From positions 1 through 64,000 of the forward strand of contig NZ_JABBND010000001.1 in assembly GCF_012933465.1 (NCBI RefSeq): a DNA stretch of 64,000 nucleotides, given 5' to 3'. Position 1 is the stretch's first letter. Each line of letters begins with the position of its first letter. The translations under genes were made by a program, and so were the position numbers. Shown piece after piece: positions 50,739 through 60,653 of this stretch. The notes under the pieces are model-generated. The model worked only from the letters and a program-made list of their open reading frames with translations. It did not search any database and had not been told where the DNA came from. The DNA comes from Actinomycetospora sp. TBRC 11914. Lineage in GTDB: Bacteria; Actinomycetota; Actinomycetes; Mycobacteriales; Pseudonocardiaceae.

Positions 50739-51989
50739 ATGGCTCGTCCGCCCCTCCCCATCGGGACGCCGGGGACCATCCAGGTCGTCCAGGACGGGGC
50801 TGGCGCGTGGGTCGCACGGTGCCGGTTCCGCGATCATGACGGTGTCACGCGAAGGCTCCGGAAACACGGGCCGAGCAAAACCGGAGCACGCAACGCGCTA
50901 CACGACCTCATCCGCGAGCGGCAACGTGGCAGCAGCACCGGATCACGGGAGCTGACGCCAGCCTCGCGCTTCAGCGATGCAGCCAACCTCTTCCTCGCGA
51001 AGATCGAGCGCAAGCGGGAGGACTCGACCCATGCGCTGTATGTCTTCCACCTCGACAGCACGATCCTCCCGGCCCTGGGGGCTCTGCGCCTCCGTGAGTG
51101 CTCTGTGGCCCGGATCGACGCCTTCCTCGAGGCCCTCGAGCCGCGCTACGCCGCCAACACCCGCCGCAAGCTTCGCTCGATCGTGAGCGGGGTCCTCCAG
51201 GTCGCTGTGCTCCACGAGGCACTCGCGAGCAACCCGGTCCGCGAGCTGGAGCGCATCGAACAGCCCAAGGGGCAGCGAAAGGCGAAGCCGCGTGGATTGA
51301 CGCCCGAGGAGCGCCGCGCACTGCTGCTATGGCTCGACAGCTCGTCCGACGACGTCGCGGTCCTCCGCAAGCAGCAGCTCGCCCGCAGCGCCGACCTGCC
51401 TGACCTCGTGCGCTTCTTTCTCGGGACCGGTCTACGAATCGGCGAAGCCCTCGCGACGCGCCGGCTCGATGTGAACCTCGACGGCGTCTCCGTTGAGGGC
51501 GCCGACGGCAGCCTGCGGGTCCCGGTCGTGACCATGGCCGGCAACGTGACGTGGGTGAAGGGCAAGGGGCTTGTTCGTCACGACGGCAAGACCGAGGCCG
51601 CCCTCCGCGTGATCCCACTCCCCCAGTTCGCGGTCGACATGCTCCGCCGCCGCCTCGACGAGCCGGGCGACGACGACTGGCCGATCTTCCCGGCTGCTGG
51701 CCGGGACGGGCGGGTGACCTACCGCTGGCCCGCCAACGTCCGGCGCACACTCCGGTCGGTCCGCCAAGACGTTGGGCTCGACTGGATGACCCCGCACACG
51801 TGGCGCCGCACCTATGCCACGATCCTCGATGACGAGGTCACGCTCACCGACCGCATGAAGGCCGATTTGATGGGCCACGCACATTTCCTTAAGGACGCCT
51901 ACGTGAGCCGCGGCGAGCTCCACACTGGCGCTGCGGTCGTCCTCCACACGGCGCTCATGGGGAGCTCGAACTCAGGTGCCGCGGATTAA
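50739..51989 (+). CDS. int: Tyrosine recombinase / phage-type integrase
   Basis: The 416-residue protein integrates or excises DNA at an attachment site. It has an N-terminal arm-binding region (GTIQVVQDGAGAWVARCRFRD), a core-binding helical domain (about 75-175) and a catalytic domain with the first arginine in GTGLRIGEAL (near residue 233), HTWRRTYAT (near 352) and the terminal MGHAHFLKDAYVSRGEL, with the nucleophile tyrosine near 387. All catalytic residues appear present. The ATG at 50739 follows GGAGG-like sequence. It lies just after tRNA-Lys; no excisionase is evident beside it. Confidence 0.93.
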   Translation: MARPPLPIGTPGTIQVVQDGAGAWVARCRFRDHDGVTRRLRKHGPSKTGARNALHDLIRERQRGSSTGSRELTPASRFSDAANLFLAKIERKREDSTHALYVFHLDSTILPALGALRLRECSVARIDAFLEALEPRYAANTRRKLRSIVSGVLQVAVLHEALASNPVRELERIEQPKGQRKAKPRGLTPEERRALLLWLDSSSDDVAVLRKQQLARSADLPDLVRFFLGTGLRIGEALATRRLDVNLDGVSVEGADGSLRVPVVTMAGNVTWVKGKGLVRHDGKTEAALRVIPLPQFAVDMLRRRLDEPGDDDWPIFPAAGRDGRVTYRWPANVRRTLRSVRQDVGLDWMTPHTWRRTYATILDDEVTLTDRMKADLMGHAHFLKDAYVSRGELHTGAAVVLHTALMGSSNSGAAD

Positions 51990-52084
51990 AAGGATTCTGG
52001 TTCCCGACGACCGCAGCCTCTACCAGCAGCTACGTCCACAGCGACGGTCACTCGGGTTCCACCCTAGCCCACCGGTTGATGTCG

Positions 52085-52106
52085 TTTCGCACCACGACCC
52101 GCACCA
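52085..52106. repeat. 22-nt direct repeat, left copy
   Basis: TTTCGCACCACGACCCGCAC plus CA is identical at 52085-52106 and 54877-54898. The two copies bracket a decayed pentapeptide-repeat gene and the IS256-type remnant (about 2.8 kb). They may be scars of an excised or rearranged element. The remaining 51990-52268 spacer shows no gene. Confidence 0.6.
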
Positions 52107-52268
52107 CGGCAAACCGACAGGCACCACGGTTCGACCTGCACCACGGCGGCATGCAGGCAGCAGCATCGGCAAGCCCTGTGCTCGACTGTTGCGAGGCGAG
52201 CGTCGCTGCGTCCTGGCACGATGCCGGGACACGCCTGTGAGCGGCGCGGGCGGTCTACGTTCCCCGTC

Positions 52269-53453
52269 ATGGGGGAGGGGCCGAACGAGGACGGTCAGTC
52301 ACGTCGCGAGCGTCGGGTGCGGGTACTGCGCTGGGCCCGGGTAGCGGCCTGGGTCGTGCTGGTCGTCGTCGTGCTCGGTGTGGCGGTGTGGGCGTGGCGG
52401 GCTGCCCCGAAGGCGTACCCGCTCTACACCCCGCCGGCGGGGGCGCCGCCGCTGTCCCCGGAGGTCGCCGCGACGGACCGCGCGACCCGCTCGCAAGCCA
52501 TCGTGACTATCCGCGCGAGCGTGCTGGCCGCGCTGGCCGGCGTCGGCGCTCTGGTGACCATCGGGATCAATTACCGCAACTCCCGCACCAACGCGGCCAC
52601 CCTGGCCGCCACCCAGGCCACGTTCCGGGTCACCGAGCGCGGGCACCAGACCGGGCGCTACACCGCCGCCATAGAGCAACTCGGCAACACCCGACTCCAC
52701 CGCGATCCGCCTCGGCGGCATCTACGCCCTCGAACAACTCGCCCGCGACTCCGTCGACGCCGGGCGCCCCGGCGACCAGGCCACCGTCGTCGAAGTCCTC
52801 TCCGCCTTCATCCGGCTCAGCGCTCCCTCGTCCGCCCGCTCGGACTCCCCGGGCCCGGACAGCAACCCCAAGGCACCCGAGTCGGCCGGCGCCGGGGGGT
52901 CCTACCGGCCCTTGACATAACAACCGGCTGGCGGTGGACGTGCAGGCCGCGCTAACCGTGCTCGGCCGCCTCCCGCCCCTCGAGGGTGTGGCCCGGGCCG
53001 ACCTCGCCGACGCCCACCTCACCGGCGCCAACGTCGCCGCGGCGGAGCTGAGCGGTTCCTACCTCCGGAGGGCGACCCTGACCAGCGCCGACCTCAAGGG
53101 CGCGGACCTGACCGGCGCCGAGCTCCGGGGGGCGACCCTGACCCGCGCCATCCTCGGCGAGGCGACCCTGAACCGCGCCATCCTCGGCGAGGCGGACCCT
53201 GACCGGCGCCTACCTCAGCGACGCGGACCTGACCGGCGCCGACCTCGGCGGGGCGATCCTGACCGCCGCTGACCTCAGGGGGGCGGACCTGATCGGCGCC
53301 GTCCTCTATTGGGCGGACCTGACCGGCGCCGACCTGCTGCGCGCAAAGGGAGCCGACCTCACCGAGGAGCAGTGGGCGGTGGTGGAGCGCCGCCCGGACG
53401 GGACGCCGGGAACCAGAGAGGGCGGGCGACCTCGTCCGCGCCGGACGCCCTAA
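52269..53453 (+). pseudogene. Decayed pentapeptide-repeat membrane-anchored protein
   Basis: The reading can be rebuilt across three frames. Frame one (52269 to about 52690) gives an ATG start, one membrane helix (VAAWVVLVVVVLGVAVWAW) and GRYTAAIEQLG. The next frame continues IRLGGIYALEQLARDSV to VVEVLSAFIRL and stops at 52920. The third gives VDVQAALTVLGRLPP and the A(D/N)LxG-type pentapeptides to about 53195, where an extra C in GGACCCTGACC forces a return to frame one, which adds ADLTGADLGGAIL-type repeats and ends at 53453. Intact relatives in actinobacteria combine these parts in one protein. At least three frameshifts make it a pseudogene unless the sequence is in error. Confidence 0.82.
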
Positions 53454-54063
53454 CGGAGCCAGAGGAGGACAACGACGTACACCTTCGGACCTTGATCAAC
53501 GGCCGGGGTGTGTCGCTTCGGCCCGGTGGATCAGAACCCGCGATAATCGCACTTATCTGACCTAACGCGGCGTCTGGCCATCTTCCTGGCAGCGCGCCAG
53601 CTCGGTAGGCTCCGAAGGTTCACCTGCCGGGTCGCCCGGAGATAGCGGCGCACGCCTGAGCGTCTTCTGATCCGTAGTTACGTGCCTACCGCGGGCATGC
53701 CGGGTTTTAGTGGGCATGAGCGGGCACGAAAGGCGACCCACCGGGCACCAGAGGCATCAGTGGGAAGCAGTTGGTGGACCAGCTCGTGGACCGAGATCAA
53801 CTGAGCATCCTCAGGAAGATCGCCGGCTAAGGACTCGCTACGGCATCGCTCGAGCGCGACGGCCCGGCACCGGATTGCTCATCCGCCGGCGACCGATTGG
53901 GTGTGCGTAGCCGGGTGGTCTCCGACGAGATGTGGACGGCTCGGTGGCGTCCAGCAGGGCGGTGTACGACCCGCCACCTGCGCAGGGCGTGGCGTCGATG
54001 ACGAGGGCGGCCACCGCGTGATTCTCAGTTCTAAGTTCCCGCTCAAACCGAGGAGTCCACGCG
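53454..54063. other. Gene-poor region with repeat copy and possible IS5 scrap
   Basis: No intact gene is supported. A 38-nt block at 53664-53701 recurs at 63542-63579. A short translatable stretch, RVVSDEMW (from about 53902), resembles the N terminus of IS5-family transposases but then degenerates; I rate it weak. A GTTCTAAG-type less GC-rich stretch precedes the IS256 remnant. Confidence 0.5.
53664..53701. repeat. 38-nt island repeat, left copy
   Basis: This copy matches 63542-63579 at 36 of 38 positions in the same orientation. It starts CTTCTGATCCGTAGTTACG. The pair encloses about 9.8 kb that includes the IS256 remnant, the defense-like genes and the IS481 element. Confidence 0.75.
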
Positions 54064-54838
54064 ATGGCCGCGTCGGCGAGTATCGACCCTGCCCATTTTC
54101 TGCACGAACACCTGGCCCAGGCGAGTCCTGACCTGCTGCGTTCGCTGCTGACTACGATGATCGACACCCTTGATGTCCGCGGAGGCCGACGCGGTCTGCG
54201 GCGCCACCCACGGCGAGCGCAGCGAGGCCCGGGTCAACCAGCGCAACGGTTACCGCGACCGCGACTTCGACACCCGCGCGGGCACCCTGGACGTGGCGAT
54301 CCCCAAGTTGCGCTCGGGCTCGTATTTCCCGGCTGGTTACTCGAGCGCCGTCGCCGCGCCGAGGCCGCGCTGACTTCGGTGGTGGCGACCTGCTACCTGC
54401 TAGGGGTCTCCACTCGTCGGATGGAGAAGCTCGTCGAGTACCTCGGGATCACACGGCTGTCGGAGTCGCAGGTCTCGGGGATGGCGGCCGACCTCGACGA
54501 GCAGGTCGCGGCGTTCCGCACCCGGCCACTGGACGCCGGCCCGTACCTGTTCGTAGTCGCGGACGCGCTGGTGCTCAAGGTCCGCGAGCAGGGCCGTGTC
54601 GTGAATGTGCACGCGCTGATCGCGGTCGGGGTTAACGCTGACGGACACCGCGAGCTGCTCGGCTTGCAGGTGTCGTCGACCGAGGACGGCGCCGGATGCC
54701 TGGCGTTCTTCCGTGACCTGGTCGCCCGCGGCCTCTCAGGCGTCGGGTGGTAGCCAGCGACGCGCACCGCGGGCTGGTCGAGGCGATCGGCGCGACCCTG
54801 GCCGGCGCGGCCTGGCAACGGTGCCGCGACGACCGTCG
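54064..54838 (+). pseudogene. IS256-family transposase remnant
   Basis: The parts of an IS256/Mutator transposase are spread over frames. An N-terminal [21 protein letters not shown] in one frame is followed by [33 protein letters not shown] and [11 protein letters not shown] in the next. The first frame resumes at [42 protein letters not shown] and continues to VADALVLKVREQG (first catalytic Asp) and AFFRDLVARGLSG. A third shift gives SDAHRGLVEAIGATL to WQRC, where similarity ends at about 54838. The C-terminal third with the last catalytic residue is missing, so it cannot be active. Confidence 0.85.
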
Positions 54839-55503
54839 GTCCCACCTACCGCACCACGAGCCGTCGCTAGCCGCCATTTCGCACCACGACCCGCACCATG
54901 CCTGGACCGTGCGCCTCTATGACGCCCGCAGACAACAACCGGGGCGCTTGGCTCGGTCGAAGCCCCGACTGGCTTTGAATGCCGTCACCGTCGCTGCCAG
55001 GGCCAGGTACCGGCTCCACGGCAGGGAAAAGGCCTCCCGCCCTGGCGTCGAGCACGTCCCCCGGCTTCGGCCTGACCAGACCCGCCAACCGCCCAACACG
55101 TCAGTCGAACTTGTGGCTCGTTCAACCAGGTTGACCTAGCGTGCTATCTTCCCCGTCGCTGGTGGAGCCGGTCCCGCCCGGACAGTCGGCACCGGGCATG
55201 CCGTCGCTGTCGGCATCTCTGCCGTCCCAGGGTGCTCGCCGCTTAGAGCGGCGATCACCCGCATGCACCACCGGAACCCTCGATGGAGTGCATGCTAAAC
55301 ACCCTGCGCACGCGTCAGGGACCTGCCAACACAGCGAGTCGCCGACCCCGCGAGGACCGATCCGGGCGCAATCGCTCCGCGTGGTTGTCGTCACCCCACC
55401 GGCGTGGCCCGTCCCCCGGGCGATGTCGGGGCCAGCTCAGGCGCTTCACCACCCAAACCTCGCCCGATTGTGGTGATCGAAGAGATGCGGTAAGTCCTTA
55501 CAG
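54839..55503. other. Intergenic region, no gene recognised
   Basis: I recognise no gene here. The right copy of the 22-nt repeat lies at 54877-54898. GC content falls from about 55480 onward, marking the edge of the less GC-rich core. Short open frames in 55141-55476 lack family similarity. Confidence 0.5.
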
Positions 55504-56124
55504 GTGGCAAGTCCGACCGAGGGCGCGACGGAACGTTCGACCGAGACCACGGGTCCCAACTTAGCGAAGGGTAGTGATGACCACACGCAGCGTGATGCTG
55601 TGCTCGCGGGTCCCGCAAAGCAAGTCGAGCGCGAGCGCAAGGTCGACCCCGTTCTCCAGCTTGCATTCGATTCGGCGAAGCAAAGACTGACTCAGCAAGA
55701 CGCAACTCTCACTGCACTTAGGAACCGAGCGACTGGCCTTCTCGCAGCATCTTCAGTTGGAACAAGCGTCGCAGCCGCTGTCGGTCTAATAAATCTAGAT
55801 CCCAATCGCGGAAGAATGTATCCGCTTTGGGCAGGATGGACAATGGTAACCAGTGTCTTGCTCGTCGGCCTCTGCGTCATCATCGTGATCTGGCCTGCGC
55901 AACGTTGGGCCTACGGCCTAGAGCCGGGGCGAGTACTGCAAGACCTGAACCTGCCCATTGATGAAGCATACCAGAACGTCACGAAAGCCCTGGCCCGCGC
56001 TAGCACGTCCAATGCAATACCTCTCGCGGTACGTCAACGAGTTTTCGAGTGTGGCGCCGCCCTTCTCATTATTCAAACCGTTCTCATTGCTCTCTCACTC
56101 AGCCTGGGAGGACGGGGCACATGA
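55504..56124 (+). CDS. Predicted three-TM membrane protein, effector-like
   Basis: The 206-residue protein has a charged N terminus (about 1-50), a helical segment DPVLQLAFDSAKQRLTQQDATLTALRNRATGLLAASSVGTSVAAAVGLI entering a first membrane helix, then TMVTSVLLVGLCVIIVIW as the second, and a C-terminal AALLIIQTVLIALSLSL as the third. The QxxTLxxLRxRAxxLLAAxS pattern is typical of small membrane proteins proposed as pore-forming effectors (SLATT/Pycsar-TM-like) in bacterial defense; this is my recollection of the pattern, not a search. Codon use is less GC-biased than in the chromosome around it. The GTG start was chosen as the first in frame; others lie further in. It overlaps the next gene by ATGA. 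Confidence 0.7.
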   Translation: MASPTEGATERSTETTGPNLAKGSDDHTQRDAVLAGPAKQVERERKVDPVLQLAFDSAKQRLTQQDATLTALRNRATGLLAASSVGTSVAAAVGLINLDPNRGRMYPLWAGWTMVTSVLLVGLCVIIVIWPAQRWAYGLEPGRVLQDLNLPIDEAYQNVTKALARASTSNAIPLAVRQRVFECGAALLIIQTVLIALSLSLGGRGT

Positions 56125-56444
56125 CGAAAGAGTCTAACGACGAAGATGACGCCTGGGAAGAGTACATCTGGACTTCAGGAAACTATTCAGCAGAACGAGG
56201 GCTTCCCTCGTACGGCGGTCATCCACCTCAATCCGACGGCGGACCGGGCTCTCGGAATCAACCTCTCCCGAGAGAGTACGAGGCCCTCGCGAGTATCGGA
56301 GATGAAATTTTTCGAGCAGGAAGGAGGTGCTATTTCTCCCCCGAAGTCACTCGCGAACTCACCCAACGAATCTCACAGCTCCTAGAACAAGCGCGCCGGG
56401 GAGAGTATGGCGGCCGGGAGCCCGATGCAGACGAGCAACGTTAG
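56121..56444 (+). CDS. Small acidic protein coupled to the three-TM gene
   Basis: The 107-residue soluble protein is of unknown family: MTKESNDEDDAWEEYIWTSG, then a Gly/Pro-rich middle and a helical C terminus (YFSPEVTRELTQRISQLLEQARRG). The ATG overlaps the stop of the three-TM gene (ATGA), which favours this frame over an overlapping one at 56146-56385. An adaptor, inhibitor or immunity role for the membrane protein is possible but unproven. Confidence 0.6.
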   Translation: MTKESNDEDDAWEEYIWTSGNYSAERGLPSYGGHPPQSDGGPGSRNQPLPREYEALASIGDEIFRAGRRCYFSPEVTRELTQRISQLLEQARRGEYGGREPDADEQR

Positions 56445-56620
56445 CACCCCCACGTCCTGCCCTCGACCCTAGCCAGCCCAAACGGCGCCACCTTTCAACG
56501 CCAGCGAAGGCTCCGATTCCGAGAAAGAGGCCAAGCTGCCCCCTCCCCTTCGCAGCTTAAGGCTTCGAGAGGGCGTCCCAGGTCACAACCTACTCCTAAG
56601 ATCACCGCATTGCGACGCGC

Positions 56621-59600
56621 CTATCTAGACCTCCAAAAGCGTCTCCACCCCCGACGTGAAGGGCGGGCGTATATCGGGCGCTTTAGGGAAACCATCACCT
56701 GGAGGAGCGAGGACATCTGATTCGGTATTTGGCTGTCGGTGACTTGGGCCCAAGTGTCCGATAGTGCCTCGAAGCCGAGCTGCTCGACCACAACTGCTAG
56801 GTGATCAAGGAGGCTACTCGCGGGAGGTTCTACAAAGCGGTCGAACAAGAGCACCGCTCTTACCAGCAGTCTCAGTGCCTCATGGGGATCCTTCATATCC
56901 TCCGCGAGCAGTGCTAGCACATCGAGCGCCACGCCCACTGACGGCCTATCGCCCAGCTGCTCCCAGACCGCCAGTGAGCGCGAGTAAAGGCGATGCGCAT
57001 CTTCGAACCTATTCTGCAGGTGAGCAACATTGCCGAGATGCATATAGTTCGACGCCAACAACTTGAGGTCTTGAGAATCTTGGGCGATACTCAAAGACCG
57101 GCGTAGCCAGCTCTCTGCCTCATCAAGAGCACCGCTATTCTTCGCCAAGACTCCGAGCTTGTGGTACGTCGCCGCGACATCCTGTGGTTGACCGAGTTGC
57201 TCATGAACTACTAGTGCCCGTCGCAGCAGACGCCGTGCCTTGCCAAATTCTCCGCGAGCGTGGGCCACCTCACTCAGCTGATCGTAGTTGCTAGCCAACC
57301 CGGGAAGACTGCCAAGCACCTCGTTAGCCTTTAATGACTGCTGGAACCAACGCTCCGCCTTATCAAGCGCTCCGCGGCGCAAGTCCACAGCGCCCAGCAG
57401 ACTGTAGCTCGTAGCTAATGTCGTCTGGTCTCCCGCATCGGACCTTGCGCTCAAAGCTCGAACGTACCAACTCGAAGCTTCGTTTAGATCACCCTGACGC
57501 TCTGCCAACAGGCCTAACTGATCGCAATCCCTCGCCATACCGGCTCGATCCCGCAGCTCCTCACTGATTGCAAGCGCTTGCTGCAACCACTGACGGGCCT
57601 CGGAGAAGGCGCCCTGCATGCGACAGATCATTCCAAGCTGGTGGTAAGTAGTAGCGAGATAGTAGTCACGAGCCTCCGACCGGACCTGACGGATTACGCC
57701 GTCCCGCACTTCAATATAGCTATCGTACGCAGACTTGAGAGAATGTGCATCAATCTGGAGGGCAGCTCCAGCGCCAACCATCAGAATCCATAGTTTGCTG
57801 CCCACACTGTCAAACTCGGGTGGTGACCCGTCACCCCCCTCCAAGCACAGCCGGACCCGCGCCACCCAATTCTGCGCCTCAGCCACTTGGCCCCGCGCGG
57901 ACCATAACGAATTCAATGTCACCGCGATGTGGTAACCCTCTGTCCAGCGCTTCGACTCCAGCGAGTACGCGAGCATATCTGTCAAGTTTCGACTCTCGAC
58001 CTCAACGAGAGCCATCGCAGCTTCGCCTTGGCCGCTGTCAATTTCTTTAGTCAGAACTTGAGCATAGCCCCCATAAGCACTGAGAAGCGCTTGGCGCGCG
58101 CCGAGAATCTCGGCTGAAAATTCATTGGAAGATTCGTGTCGCCATCGCTGTATAAGGTAGAGGGCCAGGCCTGGGTGGACTGAGTAGTCGAGGCGTCGTG
58201 CCGCGACGAGCCCAACTGCGGCTGCAGCTTCCAGGGTGTCCGTCCAGGCATCGGGCTCAACATGAGCAAAACGTTGAGGTACGCCGTCCATAGAAGAGAA
58301 CGCAGTGAGGACGTGCACAGAGACGACACCATGAAAAAGGCTCACCGCAGTGAGGAGCCTTTGCTGTGTTCCGTCGAGATAATCGACTGAGTTGGCCAGA
58401 GAAGCCGACAATGGCAGCAGGATGTCGCCGTCCCAATCTTGGCCGTGCGGCGCAAGCCCCCTCAGAAACATAAGCAGCTCTTCTGGCCCAACCCGCGCAA
58501 GTTGCGGCAGCGTTACGCGCATATACAGCGGATGGCCATCTAACCAGGACATTAAGTCCTCGTAGCCTCGCTCGGCTCGCTTGGCTCGTGCTGCCGGTAA
58601 AGGTGACAAGAGCTGGTCGGCGTACTCGGCGGCCTCTTGTGCATTCAGTCGCGGCAGCGGAATTCGTAGCACCTCGGAGCCCAGCCACAGTTCGGGACTG
58701 CGACTAGTGAATAATAGTAAGCTTTGCCCTCCACTGCCGATGTCGTGCAAAAACTCCACGAACTCATCTCGAGACTTGCGAGTCAGCGGCAGTCTCGGCG
58801 ACGATGATCCGGGCATCGAGCATGCGTGCTCGAAATTGTCGAGAATAATCAACATGCGACGCGCGTTCAGTTCAGCGAGCACTGAGCTTCTGCGTGCAGC
58901 TGTGCTTCTCTCCGAGAAGGCGGTGCCAAATACTCGATGACCGATTGCGTCTACAATCGCCTCGACGTCCGAAGCGTCGATGTCCGGGTCTGCGAAATCC
59001 CACACTAGCAAGTCGTTGCGGTCGATCGCGCCGCTCTCGCACCACCACTCTCCGAACGCTCTCGCAAGCTCAGTTTTGCCCCGACCAGCCAAGCCGTAGA
59101 GGAGAATGGTGGGCCGCAGGCGGGCCGCTGTCTCAAGACTGTGATACATGTCGTCCCGACCGACAAAACTCTGCGCCAGAATGTGAAGTTCAGGTTTGGC
59201 CGGTCGGGCTCTGAGCTGGTCAAGTGCCGCATTCAGGGGCACTTCGCGGGACGCAGGTGTTGCCGCTAGGCCGGCAAAGTGCGCCTCGGAATCTTGATAG
59301 TGCACGGGTACAACCCAATCGGCCAGGCGCAGCTCACCTCTGGGTGAGGGTCGGCGGTCGTTTCGAGCTAGGCGAACTCGCCCAGACATCACAGCGTCTG
59401 CAACAGGCTGGCCGGCGAAGATGCTCTCGTAAAACGCCGCCATGAACTCAGCCGCCGCAACTGCGGAGATGGTGTACGCCATCGCCACTACGGACGACGC
59501 TCCTTCTGCCAGTAGGCTCGTGGCGATCGCGGACTCAAGGGTCTTGCTAAGAGCCCCAGACTGGCAAGCATTTAGTACCACCACCGGGACGCGCGCCTCC

Positions 59601-60442
59601 CCGAGCACTCGCGCGACTTGGGCGGCGGGCACATGATCCGGACCACCCTCGAACCGCTCAAACGCTAGCGTTCCGATAGCCTCGCCCAGGGGTGGGGCTG
59701 ACGGCTTTGAATCCGAATCATCTCCACGGCGGTTCAATGCACCGTGACCATCAAAATGGACAATCTGGAAGGGTTCGTCGGAGTCGGCTGCCTGCCTCAG
59801 CGAAGCTTCGAGCGCAGCGAATGTAGGTGGGCGCAAGACCACCAAGTCAACTTCTCCACCCACAGCGGCCAACCTACGCAGTAGCGGGCGAGCTATCATC
59901 CGGTAGCTCACGTCTCGTGGGCCATCCGGGCGGGCGATCACCATGAGGACTCGTAAACGGCGGCCCGGTATAGGTCGGGCTGGAGTTGTCGACTTCGATA
60001 GAACGCTTCGGCAAATCGTGAACGTCTCCAGGGCCGCTGGAACTGCCGCGGAGGGCTCGGCCAATAGCTCCCAGGGCAACCCCAGCCACTCGGCGCGCGC
60101 CGAACGCAACATAATCTGCGGGCGCGTCCTGTCGGCCGAAGACCGCTCTCGTAATGCCGCGTACGCTTCCCGTGCCACTTGCGAGGAGAGTATGCTCGAG
60201 AAGAGACGCTGGCCCCATTCTCGAAATTCACTGGCAATTCGAACCGCCCGGTCGTTGTATACCCCGTAAGGCGCTTGGGCGTAGTCCTCTAAGTACCACC
60301 GCAGCTCCTCAAGTTCCTTGATGGAGAGCGGTAGTGTCAGCTGAACAGACTTAACCAGCAACTTTGGAGACTGCTCGTCGATACGGATAGAGATACGAGC
60401 ACGTCCCGAATCTCCAATGTCGAATATCAACTGATCTCGCAT
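56621..60442 (-). CDS. CHAT protease - STAND NTPase - TPR protein, candidate defense gene
   Basis: The 1273-residue protein has three modules. An N-terminal region leads to a CHAT caspase-like protease (about 110-385), with catalytic His233 in VHFDGHGAL and Cys293 in LNACQSGAL. A STAND/NB-ARC-type NTPase follows (about 425-770), with P-loop YGLAGRGKTEL (450-457) and Walker B LIILDNFEHA (531-540). A C-terminal array of seven TPR repeats has an exact 40-residue period from about 928 to 1205. The layout (sensor repeats, NTPase switch, protease effector) fits Avs- and CHAT-type immune proteins. GGGAG precedes the ATG at 60442; an upstream start at 60484 adds 14 residues. Codon use is foreign to the flanks. 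It is convergent with the membrane-protein pair. Confidence 0.9.
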   Translation of the reverse strand: MRDQLIFDIGDSGRARISIRIDEQSPKLLVKSVQLTLPLSIKELEELRWYLEDYAQAPYGVYNDRAVRIASEFREWGQRLFSSILSSQVAREAYAALRERSSADRTRPQIMLRSARAEWLGLPWELLAEPSAAVPAALETFTICRSVLSKSTTPARPIPGRRLRVLMVIARPDGPRDVSYRMIARPLLRRLAAVGGEVDLVVLRPPTFAALEASLRQAADSDEPFQIVHFDGHGALNRRGDDSDSKPSAPPLGEAIGTLAFERFEGGPDHVPAAQVARVLGEARVPVVVLNACQSGALSKTLESAIATSLLAEGASSVVAMAYTISAVAAAEFMAAFYESIFAGQPVADAVMSGRVRLARNDRRPSPRGELRLADWVVPVHYQDSEAHFAGLAATPASREVPLNAALDQLRARPAKPELHILAQSFVGRDDMYHSLETAARLRPTILLYGLAGRGKTELARAFGEWWCESGAIDRNDLLVWDFADPDIDASDVEAIVDAIGHRVFGTAFSERSTAARRSSVLAELNARRMLIILDNFEHACSMPGSSSPRLPLTRKSRDEFVEFLHDIGSGGQSLLLFTSRSPELWLGSEVLRIPLPRLNAQEAAEYADQLLSPLPAARAKRAERGYEDLMSWLDGHPLYMRVTLPQLARVGPEELLMFLRGLAPHGQDWDGDILLPLSASLANSVDYLDGTQQRLLTAVSLFHGVVSVHVLTAFSSMDGVPQRFAHVEPDAWTDTLEAAAAVGLVAARRLDYSVHPGLALYLIQRWRHESSNEFSAEILGARQALLSAYGGYAQVLTKEIDSGQGEAAMALVEVESRNLTDMLAYSLESKRWTEGYHIAVTLNSLWSARGQVAEAQNWVARVRLCLEGGDGSPPEFDSVGSKLWILMVGAGAALQIDAHSLKSAYDSYIEVRDGVIRQVRSEARDYYLATTYHQLGMICRMQGAFSEARQWLQQALAISEELRDRAGMARDCDQLGLLAERQGDLNEASSWYVRALSARSDAGDQTTLATSYSLLGAVDLRRGALDKAERWFQQSLKANEVLGSLPGLASNYDQLSEVAHARGEFGKARRLLRRALVVHEQLGQPQDVAATYHKLGVLAKNSGALDEAESWLRRSLSIAQDSQDLKLLASNYMHLGNVAHLQNRFEDAHRLYSRSLAVWEQLGDRPSVGVALDVLALLAEDMKDPHEALRLLVRAVLLFDRFVEPPASSLLDHLAVVVEQLGFEALSDTWAQVTDSQIPNQMSSLLQVMVSLKRPIYARPSRRGWRRFWRSR

Positions 60443-60653
60443 GTCTGCTCCCGCGATAATCCGATCGACTCTGCTCCGACACAATGTTTACAGAACGTGC
60501 GGGAGCCCTCAGCGCGGCGACCACGCGGCGCGGTGCGCCTCCCATCGCGCCGCGTCCGCGCAGCCCTGCAACGTCGTACGGGCCGAGGCGCTCACCAGTC
60601 ACGTCGCGCGCCCTGCAGCACGTGGGCTCTCCGCCGCCACCGTTAACGATCGC

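Noticed and set aside
53902..53997. IS5-family transposase gene
   Set aside because: Only about eight residues (RVVSDEMW) look right. The rest is not recognisable, so I keep it as a weak scrap.
55125..55150. Promoter TTGACC near 55132
   Set aside because: No -10 element lies at a reasonable spacing and no gene follows closely.
56146..56385. 79-codon frame overlapping the small acidic gene
   Set aside because: The frame starting at 56121 overlaps the upstream stop as ATGA and is longer, so it is the better choice.
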